Positions 10,672 through 19,453 are shown, counted from the first letter of the stretch. The stretch: 64,000 bases of DNA from Streptomyces roseirectus (GCF_014489635.1 NZ_CP060828.1:5850001-5914000); one strand, 5' to 3'. The notes: generated by a model from the letters alone, not told the origin. Program-made: numbers and translations.

Positions 10672-12708
10672 ATGTCCGGGGACAGCGCCGCACCGGCGCC
10701 CGGCCGGTCCGGGGCCCGGCCGGAGCGGCCTGTCGGCCCGGAGGCCCGGAAGACACAGGGGCCCCAGAAGGCCCTGAAGGGCCGCAGGACGCCCGGAAAA
10801 CGCCTCGGGCGACTCCTGGAGGGCGGGCTGCTCCAGGGCGGCGTACAGGGCAGCCCAGTGCTTCGGCTGGTGCTGCGCTGGGTGCGCCGGCCCCTGCTGC
10901 CCGTCATACGGCTGTGGCGGCGCAACATCCAGCTCAAGGTCGTCGTCACCACCCTGCTCATGTCCCTGGGCGTCGTCCTGCTGCTCGGGTTCGTCGTCAT
11001 CGGGCAGGTGCGCAACGGGCTCCTGGACGCCAAGGTGCGGGCCTCGCAGAGCCAGGCGACCGGCGGGTTCGCGGTCGCCAAGCAGCAGGCCGACGCGGAG
11101 GCCGCCGACAGCGACGTGCCGGCCGCCACGGACGACCGATCCCCGCAGAACGTCAGCCCCTGGCTCAGCGCCCTCGTGTCGTCGCTCTCCAGCGGCGGCC
11201 AGGGCGCCTTCGACGTCGTCACCCTGCCCACCGGCGGCAACGAGCGCGGGCCCGGGCCGCGCGCCTCCGGGGGAGTGAGCCCCACCGCGAGCGTGCCGGA
11301 AGCCCTGCGCACGCGTGTCGACAACAGCACCTCCGCCGCCCAGAGCTACACCCGGATCCGCTACGACAGCGGCAAGGAGTCGCAGCCCGCGCTGGTCATC
11401 GGCAAGCGCCTCAACGACCCCAACGGCGATGCCTACGAGCTGTACTACCTCTTCCCGCTCACCCAGGAGGAGAAGTCCCTCAGCCTCGTCAAGGGCACCC
11501 TGGCGACCGCCGGGCTCTTCGTCGTCGTCCTCCTCGGGGCGATCGCCTGGCTCGTCGTGCGGCAGGTCGTCACGCCCGTGCGTATGGCGGCCGGGATCGC
11601 CGAGCGGCTGTCGGCCGGGCGGCTGCAGGAGCGGATGAAGGTCACCGGTGAGGACGACATCGCGCGCCTGGGCGAGGCGTTCAACAAGATGGCGCAGAAC
11701 CTCCAGCTGAAGATCCAGCAGCTGGAGGACCTGTCACGGATGCAGCGCCGGTTCGTGTCCGATGTGTCGCACGAGCTGCGGACGCCCCTGACGACCGTCC
11801 GGATGGCCGCCGACGTCATCCACGACGCGCGCGAGGACTTCGATCCGATGACCGCGCGGTCGGCCGAACTGCTCGCCGACCAGCTCGACCGGTTCGAGAC
11901 GCTGCTCGCGGACCTGCTGGAGATCAGCCGGTTCGACGCGGGCGCGGCGGCCCTGGAGGCCGAGCCGATAGACCTCCGGGAGGTCGTGCGGCGGGTCGTC
12001 GGCGGGGCCGCGCCGCTCGCTGAGCGCAAGGGGACGACCGTGCGCGTCGTCGGCGACCAGCAGCCCGTCGTCGCCGAGGCGGACGCGCGGCGCGTGGAGC
12101 GGGTGCTGCGCAACCTCGTCGTCAACGCCGTGGAGCACGGCGAGGGCAAGGACGTCGTCGTCAGGCTGGCCGCCGCCGGGGGTGCCGTCGCCGTCGCCGT
12201 GCGCGACTACGGGGTCGGGCTGAAGCCGGGGGAGGCCACGCGGGTGTTCAGCCGGTTCTGGCGGGCCGATCCGGCGCGCGCGCGGACGACCGGCGGGACG
12301 GGGCTCGGGCTGTCGATCGCCCTGGAGGACGCGCGCCTGCACGGCGGCTGGCTCCAGGCGTGGGGCGAGCCCGGCGGTGGCTCGCAGTTCCGGCTGACGC
12401 TGCCCAGGACCGCCGACGAGCCGCTGCGGGGCTCGCCGATACCGCTGGAACCGAAGGACTCGCGCCGCAACCGCGGCCCGGACGGCGCCTCTCGCGCGCG
12501 CGAGAAGAGCGCCACCGTCCCCGCGCAGCAGACCGCCGACCCGCTCCCGCGCGTGGGCGCCGTCGCGGCCACGGCCGACCCGACGGCCCTGCCGGGCAGC
12601 GGAGCCCGGGTGGTGCCCCGCGCGGGCGCGCCGGTCGCGACGGACGTACGACGGGACGGCGCCGACGGCGTGCCCGACGAGGAAGGGGAGGCCGCTCGTG
12701 GGCGGTGA
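10672..12708 (+). CDS. mtrB: MtrB sensor histidine kinase
   Basis: A 678-residue membrane sensor kinase paired with MtrA. A basic cytoplasmic N-terminus of about 85 residues precedes the first transmembrane helix (VVVTTLLMSLGVVLLLGFVV). Next come an extracytoplasmic sensor region, a second helix near residue 285 and a HAMP domain. The HisKA box DVSHELRTPLTTVRMA has the phospho-His at residue 367. The HATPase domain has its N-box (NLVVNAVEHG) and G-boxes (DYGVGL, TGGTGLGLSIA). About 110 disordered C-terminal residues follow. It starts one base after mtrA and overlaps the lpqB start by 11 nt, so the three proteins are coupled. Confidence 0.96.
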   Translation: MSGDSAAPAPGRSGARPERPVGPEARKTQGPQKALKGRRTPGKRLGRLLEGGLLQGGVQGSPVLRLVLRWVRRPLLPVIRLWRRNIQLKVVVTTLLMSLGVVLLLGFVVIGQVRNGLLDAKVRASQSQATGGFAVAKQQADAEAADSDVPAATDDRSPQNVSPWLSALVSSLSSGGQGAFDVVTLPTGGNERGPGPRASGGVSPTASVPEALRTRVDNSTSAAQSYTRIRYDSGKESQPALVIGKRLNDPNGDAYELYYLFPLTQEEKSLSLVKGTLATAGLFVVVLLGAIAWLVVRQVVTPVRMAAGIAERLSAGRLQERMKVTGEDDIARLGEAFNKMAQNLQLKIQQLEDLSRMQRRFVSDVSHELRTPLTTVRMAADVIHDAREDFDPMTARSAELLADQLDRFETLLADLLEISRFDAGAAALEAEPIDLREVVRRVVGGAAPLAERKGTTVRVVGDQQPVVAEADARRVERVLRNLVVNAVEHGEGKDVVVRLAAAGGAVAVAVRDYGVGLKPGEATRVFSRFWRADPARARTTGGTGLGLSIALEDARLHGGWLQAWGEPGGGSQFRLTLPRTADEPLRGSPIPLEPKDSRRNRGPDGASRAREKSATVPAQQTADPLPRVGAVAATADPTALPGSGARVVPRAGAPVATDVRRDGADGVPDEEGEAARGR

Positions 12709-14512
12709 GGGGGGCGTCCGGCGCAGGCCGGCGCGCGCGGTGGCGTACGGGGTCTGCGGGGCCGTCCTGCTCGGCGGGTGCGCCTCGATGCCCGACCACG
12801 GGGACCTGCGCGGGGTGGAGTCCACGCCTCGGCAGGACACCCAGGTGCGGGTGTTCGCGATGCCGCCGCAGGAGGGGGCGCTGCCCATGGAGATCGTCCA
12901 GGGCTTCCTCGAAGCGCTGACCAGCGACGACCCGACCTTCTCGACGGCCCGCAAGTACCTCATCGGCAAGGCCGCGAAGACCTGGGACCCGGACAGCTCG
13001 ACGACGGTCCTCGACGCGGGCCCCCAGCCGACGCAGGAGCGTCCCGGAGGGCGGGAGGGCGGCTCCGACGTGTCGTTCACCCTGGACGGCCGGAGCGTCG
13101 CCACCGTGGACGACCAGCAGTCGTACACGCCCGTGGTGGGCAAGTACCAGACGACCCTGCACCTCGTGCAGGACGACAAGGACCAGTGGCGGATCGACGA
13201 ACTGCCCCAGGGCGTCGTCATGGGGCAGTCCGACTTCGCCCGCAACTACATGTCCGTCAACAAGTACTACTTCGCCTCCCACGCGCGCGTGGGGAGCACG
13301 CCCGCCGCCGTCGCGGACCCCGTGTACGTGCGCAAGCGCGTCGACCCGACGACCCAGATGGTCCGCTCCCTGCTCGCCGGGCCCACCAGCTGGCTGCGGC
13401 CCGTCGTCCGGTCGAGCTTTCCCACGGGCACGGCCCTGGAGGACGACGAGGGGCCGCTCACCCCGAACGACCAGAACAAGCTCACCGTGCCGCTGAACGG
13501 CAAGGCGGCGGGCGTCGGGCAGGACACGTGCGACGCGATGGCCGCGCAGTTGCTGTTCACCATGCAGAGCCTCACGCCGGGCGTCGACGAGGTCGAACTG
13601 CGGGCCGACGGGCGCCGGTTGTGCTCCCTGAGCGAGAGCCGCGCCGAGACGATCGCCGCGCGGGGCTCCGCCGAGCACCCCGCGCACCTGTACTTCATCG
13701 ACGGCGAGCACCGTCTCCAGCGGATGGACGTCCGCGGCAACACCTCGCCCGAGTCGGCGCCCGGCGCCTTCGGGGACGGGGGCAAGGCGCTGCGGTCGGT
13801 CGGCGTCTCCCGGGACGAGCAGGAGGCCGCGGGGGTCACCCTCGACGGCAAGCAGCTGTACGTGACCTCGCTGCTGTCCGGTGGGCCGCTCGGCAACCCG
13901 CTGCTCACCAGCGCGGGCGCCACCGAGAAGGACCGGCTCACCACGCCCAGTTGGGACGCGCAGGGCGACCTCTGGGTGGCCGACCGCAACCCCCTCGCGC
14001 CCCGGCTCCACCTGATCGCCAAGGGCGACGACACGCCCGTCGTGGTCAGCACTCCCGGGCTGAGCGGGCGCATCAACACGGTGCGGGTGGCCGCCGACGG
14101 GGTGCGGATCGCGCTCGTCGTCGAGTCGGAGGGGCAGCAGTCGCTGTACGTCGGGCGGGTCGAGCGGGACCAGGGCGATGACGGGCGGCCGGTCGTGGCC
14201 GTTCAGGAACTGCGGTCCGCCACGCCCGAGTTGGAGCAGGTCACCGCCGTCTCCTGGGCCTCCGACAGTCGGCTCGTGGTCGTCGGCAAGGAGACGGGGG
14301 GCGTGGAGCAGGTGCAGTACGTGCAGTGTGACGGGTCGTTGCCCGAGACCAGTGCGCTGCCGGGGCTCACCGAGGTGCAGAGCATCGCCGCGTCGGAGGA
14401 CAGCGAGGCGCCGCTGTTCGCCACGTCCAAGGACGGGTTGCTGTGGCTGCCCGGGGGGAGTGGGTGGCGGACGTTGAAGCCGACCGCTTCGGTGGCGTTC
14501 TACCCGGGGTGA
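12698..14512 (+). CDS. lpqB: Lipoprotein LpqB
   Basis: A 604-residue lipoprotein that works with the MtrAB system; in mycobacteria LpqB binds the extracytoplasmic part of MtrB. The N-terminus has basic residues, a hydrophobic stretch and the lipobox VLLGGCAS. A GerMN-like domain occupies roughly residues 190-320, followed by a C-terminal beta-propeller-like region. The start is a GTG inside the mtrB 3' end with a purine-rich GGAAGGGGAG upstream. A GC hairpin follows 8 nt after the stop, so the mtrA-mtrB-lpqB unit appears to end here. Confidence 0.94.
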   Translation: MGGEGGVRRRPARAVAYGVCGAVLLGGCASMPDHGDLRGVESTPRQDTQVRVFAMPPQEGALPMEIVQGFLEALTSDDPTFSTARKYLIGKAAKTWDPDSSTTVLDAGPQPTQERPGGREGGSDVSFTLDGRSVATVDDQQSYTPVVGKYQTTLHLVQDDKDQWRIDELPQGVVMGQSDFARNYMSVNKYYFASHARVGSTPAAVADPVYVRKRVDPTTQMVRSLLAGPTSWLRPVVRSSFPTGTALEDDEGPLTPNDQNKLTVPLNGKAAGVGQDTCDAMAAQLLFTMQSLTPGVDEVELRADGRRLCSLSESRAETIAARGSAEHPAHLYFIDGEHRLQRMDVRGNTSPESAPGAFGDGGKALRSVGVSRDEQEAAGVTLDGKQLYVTSLLSGGPLGNPLLTSAGATEKDRLTTPSWDAQGDLWVADRNPLAPRLHLIAKGDDTPVVVSTPGLSGRINTVRVAADGVRIALVVESEGQQSLYVGRVERDQGDDGRPVVAVQELRSATPELEQVTAVSWASDSRLVVVGKETGGVEQVQYVQCDGSLPETSALPGLTEVQSIAASEDSEAPLFATSKDGLLWLPGGSGWRTLKPTASVAFYPG

Positions 14513-14520
14513 ACTGAGGG

Positions 14521-14549
14521 GGCCGCCGGGCTGATCGGGGCCGGCGGCC
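14521..14549 (+). terminator. Hairpin behind lpqB
   Basis: A perfect 9-bp inverted repeat (ggccgccgg / ccggcggcc) with an 11-nt loop begins 8 nt after the lpqB stop. There is no T tract, which is common for Streptomyces terminators. Confidence 0.55.
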
Positions 14550-14685
14550 GGGGTGTGTTCGAGGGCTGGGTGGTGTGGGTGGTCGAGTGGTGGGTTTCGG
14601 CGGGTTTTCGCCTTGCTGTCGGGGACATGTCGGGAGTTTTCCACAGGGGTGGCGGTGGGGCGGCCGGCTGGGCACAGTGGAGTGT

Positions 14686-15636
14686 GTGAACGGTGTACGG
14701 CGGTGCTGGCGGGATCTCGGTGACCTGGTGTTGCCGGGGGAGTGCGCGGGGTGCGGGCGGGCTCGCACGGTGCTCTGCGCGGAGTGCAGGGAGGAGTTGA
14801 GCGGGAGGTCGGCCAGGTGGGTGCGGCCGGTGGCCGCGACGGCCGGGTTGCCGCCGGTGTGTGCGGCGGGGCCGTACGCGGGGGCGGTGCGGGAGGTGCT
14901 GCTGGCGCACAAGGAACGGGGGGCGTTGGGGTTGGTGGGGGCATTGGGAGCGGGGCTCGCTCAGGCGGTTCGGGTGGGGGTCGGTGGGGTGCTGGACGCG
15001 GAGGCGGAAGGGGATGCGGTGAGGGGAGCGCGCGGGGTGGGAGAGAGGCCGGCGCGGGCCGGTGGGGTGCGGGCGGAAGGGCCGGGGGTGTCGGCCGGGG
15101 GTGGTGGGGTGTGGGGAGAGGGGCTGGGGGTGCCGGGCGGGGCCTTGGGGAGAGAGCCGGCCGGGGGCGGTGGGGTGTTGATCGTGCCGGTGCCGTCTGC
15201 TCGGTGGGCTGTTCGGGCTCGGGGGCATGATCCGGTGCGGCGGGTGGCGTTGGTGGCCGCGGGGGTGCTCAGGCGGGGTGGGGTGGATGTGCGGGTCGCG
15301 GCGGTGCTGCGGCAGCGGGCGGGGGTGCGCGATCAGGCGGGGCTCGGGCCCCGGGAGCGGCGGGAGAACCTTGCCGGGGCGCTGCGGGTGGGCGGGGCGG
15401 GGGCGCGGGTGCTGCGCGGGCGGGCCGTCGTGCTCGTCGACGACGTCGTCACCACCGGGGCTTCGCTCGCGGAGGCGGCGCGGGTGGTTGGAGAGGCGTG
15501 TGAGGGGGGAGGTGAAGAAGTGTCCGGTGATATCGCCCAGGCAGGGCCGGACCGGGTGGAGAGGAGGCGGCGCGGGGTGCTGTGCGCGGCCGTGGTCGCG
15601 GGGTCACCGGATTCTTTTGAAATAAACCGGAACTGA
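14686..15636 (+). CDS. ComF-type phosphoribosyltransferase family protein
   Basis: A ComF/GntX-like protein of 316 residues, or 319 if the GTG at 14677 is used. The N-terminus has a four-cysteine zinc-finger-like pattern (CAGCGRARTVLCAEC). The C-terminus has the PRPP-binding motif VVLVDDVVTTGASLAEA and the family segment RGHDPVRRVA. ComF proteins serve DNA uptake in competent bacteria; the role in Streptomyces is unknown. Between the two conserved parts lies a stretch of about 65 residues made almost only of Gly, Ala, Val, Glu and Arg, absent from compact homologues of about 230-250 residues. The GTG at 14686 is chosen because it gives the usual N-terminus; neither start has a convincing Shine-Dalgarno. 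Confidence 0.8.
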   Translation: MNGVRRCWRDLGDLVLPGECAGCGRARTVLCAECREELSGRSARWVRPVAATAGLPPVCAAGPYAGAVREVLLAHKERGALGLVGALGAGLAQAVRVGVGGVLDAEAEGDAVRGARGVGERPARAGGVRAEGPGVSAGGGGVWGEGLGVPGGALGREPAGGGGVLIVPVPSARWAVRARGHDPVRRVALVAAGVLRRGGVDVRVAAVLRQRAGVRDQAGLGPRERRENLAGALRVGGAGARVLRGRAVVLVDDVVTTGASLAEAARVVGEACEGGGEEVSGDIAQAGPDRVERRRRGVLCAAVVAGSPDSFEINRN

Positions 15637-15654
15637 TCGAGAACGTGCTTCGTT
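15629..15654 (+). promoter_or_regulatory. Candidate SigR-type promoter for hpf
   Basis: GGAAC at 15629-15633 is followed after exactly 18 nt by GTT at 15652-15654. This fits the SigR (thiol-oxidative stress ECF sigma) pattern GGAAT-N18/19-GTT with one change at the last -35 base. It overlaps the comF stop codon and points at hpf, which would give a leader of about 290 nt. The match is by eye and has not been tested. Confidence 0.5.
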
Positions 15655-15949
15655 GCAGCTGGTGAGAGGCGCAATTCACCTGAACGGAGGTACGCCGAGC
15701 GAGAGGGTGACGACATCCGTCCGGGCGAGATATGTTCGGTTCAGAGAGAAAGCCGCAGGCCACACCTCTCGAATCCGAATGCCGTGCTGCGGTTCGACGA
15801 AATCCCCCCACGGTATGCAGGATGTGGATCTCGCCTTTGGGGGAGGAGGTGGACGTCACCGAGTCAGAAGGTTCCGGGGCTCACCGGAATCTGGTGCGAA
15901 ACGGAGAGGCTCCGCGACGGAGCGGAGCGATCCGGGAACGGAGTTCTGC
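15655..15949 (+). other. Long untranslated leader / intergenic region upstream of hpf
   Basis: About 295 nt lie between the candidate SigR-type promoter and the hpf GTG. The region is clearly lower in GC than its surroundings (for example ttcggttcagagagaaagccgc) and holds no convincing gene. Short open frames here show no family resemblance. I see no riboswitch fold I can name. Confidence 0.5.
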
Positions 15950-16648
15950 GTGGACATCGTCGTCAAGGGCCGCAAGACCGAAGTGGCCGAGCGGTTCCGC
16001 AAGCACGTGGCCGAGAAGCTGAACCTGGAGAAGATCCAGAAGCTCGACGGCAAGGTGATCAGCCTGGACGTCGAGGTGTCCAAGGAGCCGAACCCCCGAC
16101 AGGCCGACCGGTGCGACCGGGTGGAGATCACGCTGCGTTCCCGCGGCCCGGTGATCCGGGCGGAAGCGGCGGCCAGTGACCCGTACGCGGCACTCGACCT
16201 GGCGGCGGAGAAGCTCGACGCACAGCTGCGCAAGCAGCACGACAAGCGCTACACGCGGCGCGGCTCGCGCCGGCTGACGGCGGCCGAGGTCGCTGACCAC
16301 GTCCCGGGCGTCGCGACCCTCAACGGCAGCGACGGCGAGCCGGTTCCCTCCGGCCGGGCCGACGGCGTGCCCACCAAGAAGATGGGCTCCCTCGAAGTGC
16401 AGGGCGACGGCCCCCTCGTCGTCAGGGAGAAGACCCACGTCGCGGCCCCGATGACCCTCGACCAGGCGCTCTACGAGATGGAACTGGTCGGACACGACTT
16501 CTACCTCTTCGTCGACTCCGAGACCAAGGAGCCCAGCGTCGTCTACCGGCGCCACGCCTACGACTACGGCGTGATCCACCTCCAGACCGACACGATGGTC
16601 GCCGCCCCGGCGCACGCCGCGGAGTCCGGCGGCACGCTCGGCGGCTGA
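15950..16648 (+). CDS. hpf: Ribosome hibernation promoting factor, long form
   Basis: A 232-residue long-form HPF/RaiA. The N-terminal ribosome-binding domain (residues 1-105) begins DIVVKGRKTEV and ends in the basic HDKRYTRRGSRR. A variable linker precedes the C-terminal dimerisation domain (residues about 170-220), which contains QALYEMELVGHDFYLFVD. Long-form HPF joins 70S ribosomes into inactive 100S dimers in stationary phase or stress. The start is a GTG with GGAG six bases upstream at 15940-15943. The frame is open further upstream, but that part is non-conserved leader. A SigR-like promoter lies about 300 nt upstream, suggesting oxidative-stress induction. Confidence 0.95.
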   Translation: MDIVVKGRKTEVAERFRKHVAEKLNLEKIQKLDGKVISLDVEVSKEPNPRQADRCDRVEITLRSRGPVIRAEAAASDPYAALDLAAEKLDAQLRKQHDKRYTRRGSRRLTAAEVADHVPGVATLNGSDGEPVPSGRADGVPTKKMGSLEVQGDGPLVVREKTHVAAPMTLDQALYEMELVGHDFYLFVDSETKEPSVVYRRHAYDYGVIHLQTDTMVAAPAHAAESGGTLGG

Positions 16649-16668
16649 CCGCGCCGACGGCGACCCGG

Positions 16669-16709
16669 CGGGTGCCCCTGGAGCGCGTGTGCGCCCCCAG
16701 GGGCACCCG
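16669..16709 (+). terminator. Hairpin terminator behind hpf
   Basis: A perfect 13-bp inverted repeat (cgggtgcccctgg / ccaggggcacccg) has an inner gcgc/gcgc pairing in the loop. It starts 20 nt after the hpf stop. There is no T tract. Confidence 0.65.
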
Positions 16710-16851
16710 TGTGCGACCACTTCACGCCCTGCTCCGTCACCTCGTTGTCGCCAGGGCATGGAATCATGGCCAGGGCGGCTCAACAGGTGGGCCGTTGCCT
16801 CGGGTTGGCGATGGCACAGGACCAACGGCCCCAGCCTCAGGGGGAGGAACG

Positions 16852-17595
16852 ATGGCGGACAGCTTCGGACCGATGCGGGACGAGGACGCGCGCGACGGCG
16901 TCGTCGGCATGGGCCCGGACGCGGGCACCTCGCGGGAGCCGATCAGGGTCCTCGTCGTGGACGATCACGCACTGTTCCGCCGCGGGCTGGAGATCGTGCT
17001 GGCGGCCGAGGAGGACATCCAGGTCGTCGGGGAGGCGGGGGACGGGGCCGAGGCCGTCGACAAGGCGGCCGATCTGCTGCCCGACATCGTGCTGATGGAC
17101 GTCCGGATGCCGAAGCGGGGTGGCATCGAGGCGTGCACCTCCATCAAGGAGGTCGCGCCCAGCGCGAAGATCATCATGCTGACCATAAGCGACGAAGAGG
17201 CCGACCTCTACGACGCGATCAAGGCGGGGGCGACGGGATATCTCCTCAAGGAGATCTCGACGGACGAGGTGGCCACCGCGATTCGGGCGGTGGCCGACGG
17301 GCAGTCGCAGATCAGTCCGTCCATGGCGTCGAAACTGCTCACCGAGTTCAAATCGATGATCCAGCGGACGGATGAGCGGCGGCTCGTGCCGGCGCCGCGG
17401 CTCACCGACCGGGAACTCGAAGTGCTGAAACTCGTGGCGACCGGGATGAACAACCGGGACATCGCCAAGGAGCTGTTCATCTCCGAGAACACGGTGAAGA
17501 ACCATGTCCGCAACATCCTGGAGAAGCTTCAGCTGCACTCCAGGATGGAGGCCGTGGTCTATGCGATGCGGGAGAAGATCCTTGAGATCCGGTGA
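16852..17595 (+). CDS. Orphan NarL/FixJ-type response regulator
   Basis: A 247-residue regulator. About 30 unconserved N-terminal residues precede a receiver domain starting IRVLVVDDHALFRRG, with the predicted phospho-acceptor Asp at residue 83 (VLMDVRMPKRGG) and a Lys in GYLLKEIS. The C-terminal LuxR-type helix-turn-helix (about residues 178-240) contains LTDRELEVLKLVATGMNNRDIA and SENTVKNHVRNIL. There is no histidine kinase next to it, so it is an orphan here. The start at 16852 has an excellent GGGGAGGA ribosome site. It is convergent with the YcaQ-type gene, 47 nt away. Confidence 0.92.
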   Translation: MADSFGPMRDEDARDGVVGMGPDAGTSREPIRVLVVDDHALFRRGLEIVLAAEEDIQVVGEAGDGAEAVDKAADLLPDIVLMDVRMPKRGGIEACTSIKEVAPSAKIIMLTISDEEADLYDAIKAGATGYLLKEISTDEVATAIRAVADGQSQISPSMASKLLTEFKSMIQRTDERRLVPAPRLTDRELEVLKLVATGMNNRDIAKELFISENTVKNHVRNILEKLQLHSRMEAVVYAMREKILEIR

Positions 17596-17642
17596 GCCGT
17601 GTCCGGCTCCGCGCCCGGCTTCGCGCTCGGCTTCGGGGGCGG

Positions 17643-18845
17643 TCAGCGCAGGGCTGTGAACAGGGCTCGTCTCGTCTCGGTCGTCAGGGCCTCGTGGAGT
17701 TCCGGGGGGTCCACCCGTTCGATCCTGATGTCCCTGTAGCCGACCCAGCTCGCCGCTTCCACCAGGGCCTGGGCCACTGCCGGGACCGCCTTCGCGCCGT
17801 CCAGGGAGACCTGTTTCGCGACCAGGGTGCCGTTCTCGCGGGCCGGGTCCACTCTGCCGACCAGGCGGCCGCCCGACAGGACCGGCATCGCGAAGTAGCC
17901 GTGGACGCGTTTGGGCTTCGGGACGTATGCCTCCAGGCGGTGGGTGAAGCCGAAGATGCGTTCCGTCCGCGCGCGTTCCCAGATCAGGGAGTCGAAGGGG
18001 GACAGGAGCGTCGTGCGGTGTCTGCCCCTCGGGGGCGTCTCCAGGGCCTGTGGGTCCGCCCAGGCCGGTTTGCCCCAGCCCTCCACCGTCACCGGGACCA
18101 GGCCGGAGTCCTCGACGACGTCGTCGAACTGGTCGGCTCGGAGGCGGTGGTAGTCCGCGATGTCCGCGCGGGTGCCTACGCCCAGGGCCTTGCCGGCCAG
18201 GGCCACGAGTCTGCGGACGCACTCCCTGTCGTCCAGGTCGTCGTGCAGGAGGTGGGCGGGGATGGCTCGTTCCGCCAGGTCGTAGACGCGTTTCCAGCCT
18301 CTGCGTTCCACGCAGACGACCTCGCCGTACATCAGGGCCCGTTCCACCGCGACCTTGGTGCCGGACCAGTCCCACCATTCGCTGGTCTTCTTCGCGCCGC
18401 CCAGGTCGGTGGCGGTGAGGGGGCCTTCCGCGCGGAGTTGCTTCACGACCTGGTCGTACACGCCGTCCGGGAGGGGGTGGTTCCAGTGGGGGCGGTTGCG
18501 GTAGGCGCGGCGGCGGAAGGCGAAGTGGGGCCATTCCTCGATGGGGAGGACGCAGGCCGCGTGGGACCAGTACTCGAAGGCGTGGGGGCCGGTGGGGGAG
18601 TCGGGGGTCCAGTAGGCGGATTCCACCTCCTTGCGGGGGAGGGCGCCGAGGCGGGCGTACGGGATGAGTTCGTGGGAGCGGGCCAGGACGGAGATGGTGT
18701 CCAGTTGGATCGCGCCCAGGTGGCGGAGGGTGCCTCGGGGGCCCGCCTTGCGGTCCGGGGTGCCCAGGAGGCCCTGGGCTCGTAGGGCGATTCTGCGGGC
18801 TTCGTCCGCGGTGAGGGTGGTGGTGGGGGGCGGGAGGGGCGTCAT
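17643..18845 (-). CDS. YcaQ/AlkX-type winged-helix DNA glycosylase family protein
   Basis: A 400-residue protein of the winged-helix HTH_42 family that includes E. coli YcaQ (AlkX) and the azinomycin-resistance glycosylase AlkZ, which unhook DNA interstrand crosslinks. The motif IQLDTISVLARSHELIPYAR lies near the N-terminus. The catalytic triplet is Gln47-Leu-Asp49, the Q-x-D type of the YcaQ branch and not the Q-x-Q of AlkZ. The remaining conserved features (YWSHAACVLP, YFAMPVLSGGRLVGRVDP) are present and the length is typical. It is a single gene facing the orphan regulator. It may repair alkylated or crosslinked DNA; the natural substrate is not shown by the sequence. Confidence 0.88.
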   Translation of the reverse strand: MTPLPPPTTTLTADEARRIALRAQGLLGTPDRKAGPRGTLRHLGAIQLDTISVLARSHELIPYARLGALPRKEVESAYWTPDSPTGPHAFEYWSHAACVLPIEEWPHFAFRRRAYRNRPHWNHPLPDGVYDQVVKQLRAEGPLTATDLGGAKKTSEWWDWSGTKVAVERALMYGEVVCVERRGWKRVYDLAERAIPAHLLHDDLDDRECVRRLVALAGKALGVGTRADIADYHRLRADQFDDVVEDSGLVPVTVEGWGKPAWADPQALETPPRGRHRTTLLSPFDSLIWERARTERIFGFTHRLEAYVPKPKRVHGYFAMPVLSGGRLVGRVDPARENGTLVAKQVSLDGAKAVPAVAQALVEAASWVGYRDIRIERVDPPELHEALTTETRRALFTALR

Positions 18846-18929
18846 GCCTTCGCACGATAGGGGGTGGGTCTGACAGTGGGGGTTGACCTGGGGTTTTCCT
18901 CGCCCCCGCCGCCCCTACCCGTCCCATCC

Positions 18930-18975
18930 TGAAGGGGCTTCGCCCCTTCAACCCCACCAGGGGCTCCGCCCCTGG
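18930..18975. repeat. Two adjacent GC hairpins of a Streptomyces dispersed repeat
   Basis: A perfect inverted repeat at 18930-18950 (tgaaggggc-ttc-gccccttca) is followed 6 nt later by a second at 18957-18975 (ccaggggc-tcc-gcccctgg). Paired GGGGCTTCGCCCC and GGGGCTCCGCCCC hairpins like these occur at many intergenic sites in Streptomyces genomes. They may also act as terminators. Confidence 0.7.
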
Positions 18976-18980
18976 ACCCC

Positions 18981-19099
18981 GGGTGGGTGGGGTGAGGGGG
19001 AGTTCGGGGGTGGGCGGGGAGGCGTGGGCGAGTGGCTTGTGGGTGGGTGGGGAGGTGGGGTGAGTGGTCTGTGGGTGGGTGGGGCTGTGTGGGGTGGGG
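18981..19099 (+). other. G-quadruplex-capable G-run cluster
   Basis: At least three segments on the plus strand fit G3+N1-7 quadruplex rules: 18981-19000, 19041-19060 and 19073-19099, each built from GGGTGGGTGGGG cores. They lie 680-800 nt before secA, on its coding-sense strand. Confidence 0.6.
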
Positions 19100-19181
19100 A
19101 GGAGGTGGGTTGGGGCGGGTTCGGGGATGGGGGAGGGAGCGAGCAGGGGTGGGTGGTCTGCGTGTGTGGGAGGCGTGGGCT

Positions 19182-19350
19182 GTGAGGCGGGCGGGAGTGG
19201 GGGTGGTTGTGGGTGGGGGTGACTCTGACGGGCCTTGTTCTCAGGTGGTGGATGGGCCGGCTGGGGTTGGGGTGAGGCGGGCGGTGCGGGTCGGGGTGGG
19301 GGTGGCCCTGACGGGCCTTGCCCTCAAGCGCCGGACGGGCTGGGAGGGGC
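19182..19350 (+). repeat. Imperfect direct duplication of about 90 bp
   Basis: Two copies start at 19182 and 19272. Both begin gtgaggcgggcgg, both contain the identical 13-mer ctgacgggccttg (19225-19237 and 19308-19320), and both end in a cgggctgg-like stretch. The second copy carries ctcaagcgccggacgggctg, a sequence seen in many Streptomyces intergenic regions. No gene is supported here. Confidence 0.6.
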
Positions 19351-19453
19351 TGAGGTCGGTGGGGGCAGTGGGGAAGGGGAGGGGCTGGCAGGTGGCGTGC
19401 GTGCCGTCCCGCTGTGCGTGCCGTCCCGTCGCACGTGTCGCCTCGGTGTATGC

